This document shows, piece after piece, positions 48,651-51,577 of a stretch of DNA of 51,577 nt. The stretch is from Cytophagales bacterium (GTDB lineage: Bacteria > Bacteroidota > Bacteroidia > Cytophagales > Spirosomataceae). The notes beneath the pieces were generated by a model, which worked only from the letters and a program-made list of their open reading frames with translations, searched no databases and was not told where the DNA came from. The stretch is taken from positions 1-51,577 of the forward strand of contig RDXN01000068.1 in the NCBI GenBank assembly GCA_004292855.1, given 5' to 3'. The translations under genes were made by a program, and so were the position numbers. Numbering within the stretch: position 1 is the first letter of the stretch; each line of letters starts with the position of its first letter.

Positions 48651-48926
48651 TTAACGAACAGGTTTGTGGGCGTTTGTTTGATAGGTTCCCAAAAACATTT
48701 CGACGTGATAAACCGTATCAGAATCAGCAAATAGTAGCGTATCGCCCCCGGAAATGTGGTAATCCTGGCGTTGTTCGGGAGTAAGATGAGCGATGTCTGG
48801 AAATTGATGTAGAGGAACATATACGATTCGATCATCCTCAAACAAAATACCCATGTACTCATCCCGGTCGAATAGCAATTCGTCTATGACCGGCTTTGTT
48901 TGAACGTATCCACGAGAATTGCTCAT
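48651..48926 (-). CDS. DUF2442-family protein
   Basis: A 91-residue protein with the DUF2442 core (EYMGILFEDDRIVYVPLHQFPDIAHLTPEQRQDYHIS), where a short beta-sheet holds V-P-L at its centre. Its ATG overlaps the end of the DUF4160 gene by four bases. DUF2442-DUF4160 pairs recur in bacterial accessory regions and resemble toxin-antitoxin modules in size and coupling; activity is not proved. The gap to DUF4290 (~90 bases) holds nothing else of note. Confidence 0.82.
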   Translation of the reverse strand: MSNSRGYVQTKPVIDELLFDRDEYMGILFEDDRIVYVPLHQFPDIAHLTPEQRQDYHISGGDTLLFADSDTVYHVEMFLGTYQTNAHKPVR

Positions 48927-49195
48927 AGCAGAATGGCCTTGGTTTTATTACCCTTTTCAAACTCCTCAATAAGAGAAAGAATGGTTTCTTTGTTTAATTG
49001 AAGGATTTTCTGACACTGCTTCAGCTCTTTTGCGGTTAAGTCACCTTGTTCGAAAACATCAAACGTATCCAGCCATATCTTTGCCGGGTTACTCTTGCGG
49101 CTTTTCGTGTTAGAAATGTGTACATGCAGACGCTCTGACAAGTCGTAGCTGTACAGGTGAAACACAAGATGACCCCAAACGGCTAATTTGGGCAT
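48923..49195 (-). CDS. DUF4160-family protein
   Basis: A 90-residue protein with the DUF4160 features: an N-terminal FHLYSYDLSERLHVHIS strand pair containing the conserved HVH, an SNPAKIWLDTFDVFEQGDLTAKEL segment, and a C-terminal helix (KETILSLIEEFEKGNKTK). It starts the two-gene unit with DUF2442; the stop and start overlap (ATGA). The pair is divergent from the ridA-like gene. Confidence 0.83.
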   Translation of the reverse strand: MPKLAVWGHLVFHLYSYDLSERLHVHISNTKSRKSNPAKIWLDTFDVFEQGDLTAKELKQCQKILQLNKETILSLIEEFEKGNKTKAILL

Positions 49196-49265
49196 GAGTT
49201 AGATGGGTTTATTGACCATAAAAGTAGGAACTTTACGGCAAGTTTTCAATCATCTCCCTCTTGTC

Positions 49266-49682
49266 ATGCGCACATTGCTGTTGTTCATTCTTAGTACTCT
49301 TTCATTTTCCTCAATGGCCCAGACCCCCGCTCCGCCCCCCCCGTATTCCGACGCTGTTGAGGCCAACGGTATGCTCTACGTGTCGGGGCAAATTGGCCGC
49401 GCCAACGGGCAACTCGTTACGGAATCGTTCCCTGCTGAGGCCCATCAGGTCATGAAAAACGTGGGCGAAATCCTGCGCAAACGGATGCTCACCCACGACG
49501 ATCTGGTGAGCGTAACGATCTACCTCAAAGACATGAAGAACTACGCGGCCATTAACGAGGTGTACCGGACCTATTTCCGGGGCGCACGCCTGCCTGCCCG
49601 TGTCTGCATTGCCGTTGCGGAGTTGCCCTTGAACGCCAACGTTGAGATTGCGGGCATCGCACAGATGAAACGAGTCAAGTGA
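49266..49682 (+). CDS. Secreted RidA-family protein
   Basis: A 138-residue protein: a signal peptide (MRTLLLFILSTLSFSSMA, cut before QTPAPPPP) and a complete RidA/YjgF domain (PYSDAVEANGMLYVSGQIGR to ARVCIAVAELPLNANVEIAGIAQ). Cytoplasmic RidA hydrolyses reactive enamines; the conserved Arg of PARVCIAV and Glu of NANVEI are kept. The start is the ATG at 49266 because it gives a clean signal peptide; the longer frame from 49203 does not. Export of a RidA protein is uncommon and the periplasmic substrate is unknown. Its stop overlaps the MATE region. Confidence 0.87.
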   Translation: MRTLLLFILSTLSFSSMAQTPAPPPPYSDAVEANGMLYVSGQIGRANGQLVTESFPAEAHQVMKNVGEILRKRMLTHDDLVSVTIYLKDMKNYAAINEVYRTYFRGARLPARVCIAVAELPLNANVEIAGIAQMKRVK

Positions 49683-49690
49683 AATCTATC

Positions 49691-51073
49691 ATGCCAATAT
49701 ACTCCCTCCGTTCCGAATTTAGTGATACCGTTCGCTTGAGTCTGCCTATTGTGATTGCCCAGTTGGGCGTGGTGCTGATGGGCGTAACCGACAATCTGTT
49801 TGTGGGACGACTACTTGGGGCCGTGCCCTTGGGGGCGGCTGGACTAGCCAATAATCTGTCGTTCTTGGTGTCGAGTATTGGCCTGGGTGGGCTGTCAGTG
49901 GTGTCGGCGATGGTGTCGCGGGCTAACGGGCAGGGCAATAAGGCCGAGATAAATCGGCTCTTTCGGGCGTCGTTGCGGGTTGCCCTGCTATTTAGTGTGC
50001 TGTTTGGCGGGGCATCGGCGGTGGTGGCCCTGTTTTTTGAGGTGTTCCGTCAAACGGCGGAGGTGACGCAGATGGGGCGTGAATTTATGCTGATTCTGAG
50101 CCTGTCTACGCTGCCCCTGATGTTCTTCACGGCATCGCGCCAATTGGCCGACGGACTTCGCCAACCGCGTGTGGCTATGACCATCACATTGTTGGCTTTG
50201 GCAATCAATGCCTTATTTAACTACTTGCTCATTATCGGAGTGGGGCCATTCCCGCAGATGGGCCTGAACGGGTCGGCCACGGCAACGCTCCTGTCGCGGG
50301 TGTTCATGGCGGTGGCAATGCTGACGTATGTGTACAGGTCGGGCCTGTTCCGTCCGTTTTTGCAGGCTACTTACGCTAAACTGCCTACTAATGAACAAGT
50401 CCGCGATATTCTGCGGCTGGGGTTGCCGGGGGGACTTACGTTCTTTTTTGAGATTGCGGCTTTCTCCATTGCCGCCATCATGATTGGCTGGTTGGGGGCT
50501 ACCGCACTCGGCGCGCATCAGATCGCGATCAACATGGCTTCGACGACGTACATGGTGGCTACGGGTATCTCAACAGCCGGGGCCATTCGGGTGGGGAATG
50601 CCGTGGGGTCGGGCGATGTGCTGGGCATCCGCCGGGCGGGCATAGCCGCGTTTTTGCTGGCCACGGGGTTCATGGCTGTTTGCGCGCTGGTATTTTTCAC
50701 GGCCAACGACTGGCTCGTGAGCTTGTATATCCGCGACAATCCAACGGTGGCTAATCTGGCCGCGTCGCTGGTGATCGTGGGGGCGTTTTTTCAGCTCTCC
50801 GATGGCGTTCAGGTCGTGGGTATTGGCACGCTCCGGGGCCTCTCCGATGTAAACGTGCCTACCTGGATCACCCTTTTTGCCTATTGGGGGATGTCGTTGC
50901 CGCTGGGCTATTGGCTGGCGTTCCCGCTGAACATGGGTGCTGTAGGGGTTTGGCTCGGCTTACTAATTGGCCTAACCATTGCCGCCATTTTGCTCACGTA
51001 TCGCTTCTTTAAATTGGCCAACCGCTACCGGGCTACCGCATCGGGTCGAGCAGCTGCTCCCGCGTCGGTTTAG
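49691..51073 (+). CDS. MATE-family multidrug/cation antiporter
   Basis: A 460-residue membrane protein with twelve predicted helices in two related halves: LPIVIAQLGVVLMGVTDNLF at the start, GLPGGLTFFFEIAAFSIAAI opening the second half, and GAHQIAINMASTTYMVATGI. MATE proteins expel organic cations with Na+ or H+. The ATG at 49691 (MPIYSLRSEFSD) is chosen; a GTG at 49679 would overlap the ridA-like stop and is possible. Spacing suggests co-transcription with the ridA-like gene. Confidence 0.9.
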   Translation: MPIYSLRSEFSDTVRLSLPIVIAQLGVVLMGVTDNLFVGRLLGAVPLGAAGLANNLSFLVSSIGLGGLSVVSAMVSRANGQGNKAEINRLFRASLRVALLFSVLFGGASAVVALFFEVFRQTAEVTQMGREFMLILSLSTLPLMFFTASRQLADGLRQPRVAMTITLLALAINALFNYLLIIGVGPFPQMGLNGSATATLLSRVFMAVAMLTYVYRSGLFRPFLQATYAKLPTNEQVRDILRLGLPGGLTFFFEIAAFSIAAIMIGWLGATALGAHQIAINMASTTYMVATGISTAGAIRVGNAVGSGDVLGIRRAGIAAFLLATGFMAVCALVFFTANDWLVSLYIRDNPTVANLAASLVIVGAFFQLSDGVQVVGIGTLRGLSDVNVPTWITLFAYWGMSLPLGYWLAFPLNMGAVGVWLGLLIGLTIAAILLTYRFFKLANRYRATASGRAAAPASV

Positions 51074-51281
51074 CGGTTGTGGTTGCGTAGCGGATGCCTT
51101 CGAGGTCGAGATAATCGACAAAAGCCGGGTAGTTTTCACGCTCCACATCGAACACATAAAGATTCGGGTGCGGCTCGTTGAAGGCTTCGGTTTCGGTGAG
51201 AGCCGCTTTTTTCTGGAGGGCCTGGAACTGCGACGTGCTGAGGTCGTCTTGCTGAATAATAAAATGCCACATGCTGAGCAT
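51033..51281 (-). CDS. Small hypothetical protein (82 aa)
   Basis: An 82-residue frame starting MLSMWHFIIQQDDLSTSQF with good coding character and ending REQLLDPMR. An alternative start is the ATG at 51272. The 3' end overlaps the MATE gene end by 41 bases in convergent orientation. No family is recognised; no membrane segment or signal peptide. The following 51297-51549 stretch holds AT-rich promoter-like sequence and nothing firm. Confidence 0.55.
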   Translation of the reverse strand: MLSMWHFIIQQDDLSTSQFQALQKKAALTETEAFNEPHPNLYVFDVERENYPAFVDYLDLEGIRYATTTAKPTREQLLDPMR

Positions 51282-51549
51282 AACGAAAAAGGGCACGTGT
51301 TAGTTGCTCTTTTTCGTCGCAAACCCTCTGTCTATACGATAGATTTTATAGCTTAGTTCAAACTTCCAATCAACGGTTGTCGTCTACGCGATCTGCCCGC
51401 TTCGTGTTGGTTTTGGCACCTGCTTTAACCGCTTTTGAATTGCTTTTCGTTGCCTCTTTGTCGACTTGGTTTTTTCGCCTAAGAGTACGTTTTGGATAGG
51501 ATAAAACCGAGAGTCTGTCTTATCTTGGAGTTCCCCAACTACCAAGATC

Positions 51550-51577
51550 ATGAACGAATCGTTTCAAGAACTAACAG
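51550..51577 (+). CDS. Start of a gene cut off by the window edge
   Basis: ATG at 51550 begins MNESFQELT and runs to the window end. A TATCTTGG element 28 bases upstream (51522 region) is a weak match to TAnnTTTG. Nine residues are too few to identify. Confidence 0.45.

Noticed and set aside
51330-51336. A third TATAGAC site (as GTCTATA) near the right end
   Set aside because: Only a single half-site is present; the second copy at 11-bp spacing and the -33/-7 spacing are missing.
51384-51551. 55-codon minus-strand ORF (MILVVGELQDKTD..., lysine/arginine-rich end)
   Set aside because: Its start overlaps the start codon of the partial plus-strand gene at 51550, and it covers the likely promoter. 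No family or ribosome-binding site was seen, so it cannot be separated from chance.

Overview
The window looks like the chromosome of a Bacteroidota member of the order Cytophagales, most like the Spirosoma group. The evidence is Bacteroidota-type promoter elements (TAnnTTTG), a TonB-dependent receptor of the Oar type, a DUF4290-murA pair, giant secreted Ig-like/beta-helix proteins, and many dispersed palindromic repeats between genes. Base composition is GC-rich except for an AT-rich patch at about 27.95-28.64 kb.

Layout. 0-1.3 kb: the end of an unidentified gene and a sugar-nucleotide pyrophosphorylase-like gene. 1.5-8.0 kb: a phenylalanine/tyrosine degradation cluster (hmgA, hppD, phhA, a MarR regulator, a Uma2-family gene, fahA, a flavin-reductase-like gene). 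The Uma2 gene abuts a fahA that lacks its usual N-terminus. 8.0-27.9 kb: a surface-protein island with a membrane-anchored HTH regulator, four very large secreted repeat proteins (1257, 1695, 710 and 2213 aa) and a stand-alone LytTR regulator. The first and last large genes have matching promoters: a TATAGAC direct repeat, then -33 and -7 elements, then the ATG, all at the same spacings. Three of the four proteins end in the same ~95-residue module. 28.0-28.9 kb: an AT-rich patch with a SUKH (SMI1/KNR4) gene, a broken small ORF, and a toxin-antitoxin remnant whose PIN toxin is cut off beside the SUKH gene.

29.0-33.5 kb is the most unusual locus. A WYL-domain regulator is transcribed away from a slipin (SPFH)-RtcB RNA-ligase operon. 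The ~0.5 kb leader of that operon contains T-arm, GNRA-capped acceptor-like and D-arm elements in permuted order, as in bacterial Y RNAs (YrlA). 33.8-37.0 kb: an Oar-type TonB-dependent receptor. 37.1-42.1 kb: a MarR regulator divergent from a four-gene tripartite export system (ATPase, lipoprotein adaptor, FtsX-type permease, TolC-type channel). 42.2-45.8 kb: a bestrophin-like channel, a secreted M43-type metallopeptidase and a PD-(D/E)XK-like protein. 45.8-49.2 kb, minus strand: GNAT, MurA (Asp in place of the catalytic Cys), DUF4290, and a DUF2442/DUF4160 pair. 49.3-51.6 kb: a secreted RidA protein, a MATE exporter, a small hypothetical gene, and the start of one more gene.

At least seven families of palindromic repeats lie between genes. 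Some overlap coding ends (phhA, tolC), one is nested in another, and two near-identical copies precede the second and third surface-protein genes. All calls come from reading the sequence; no database search was run.
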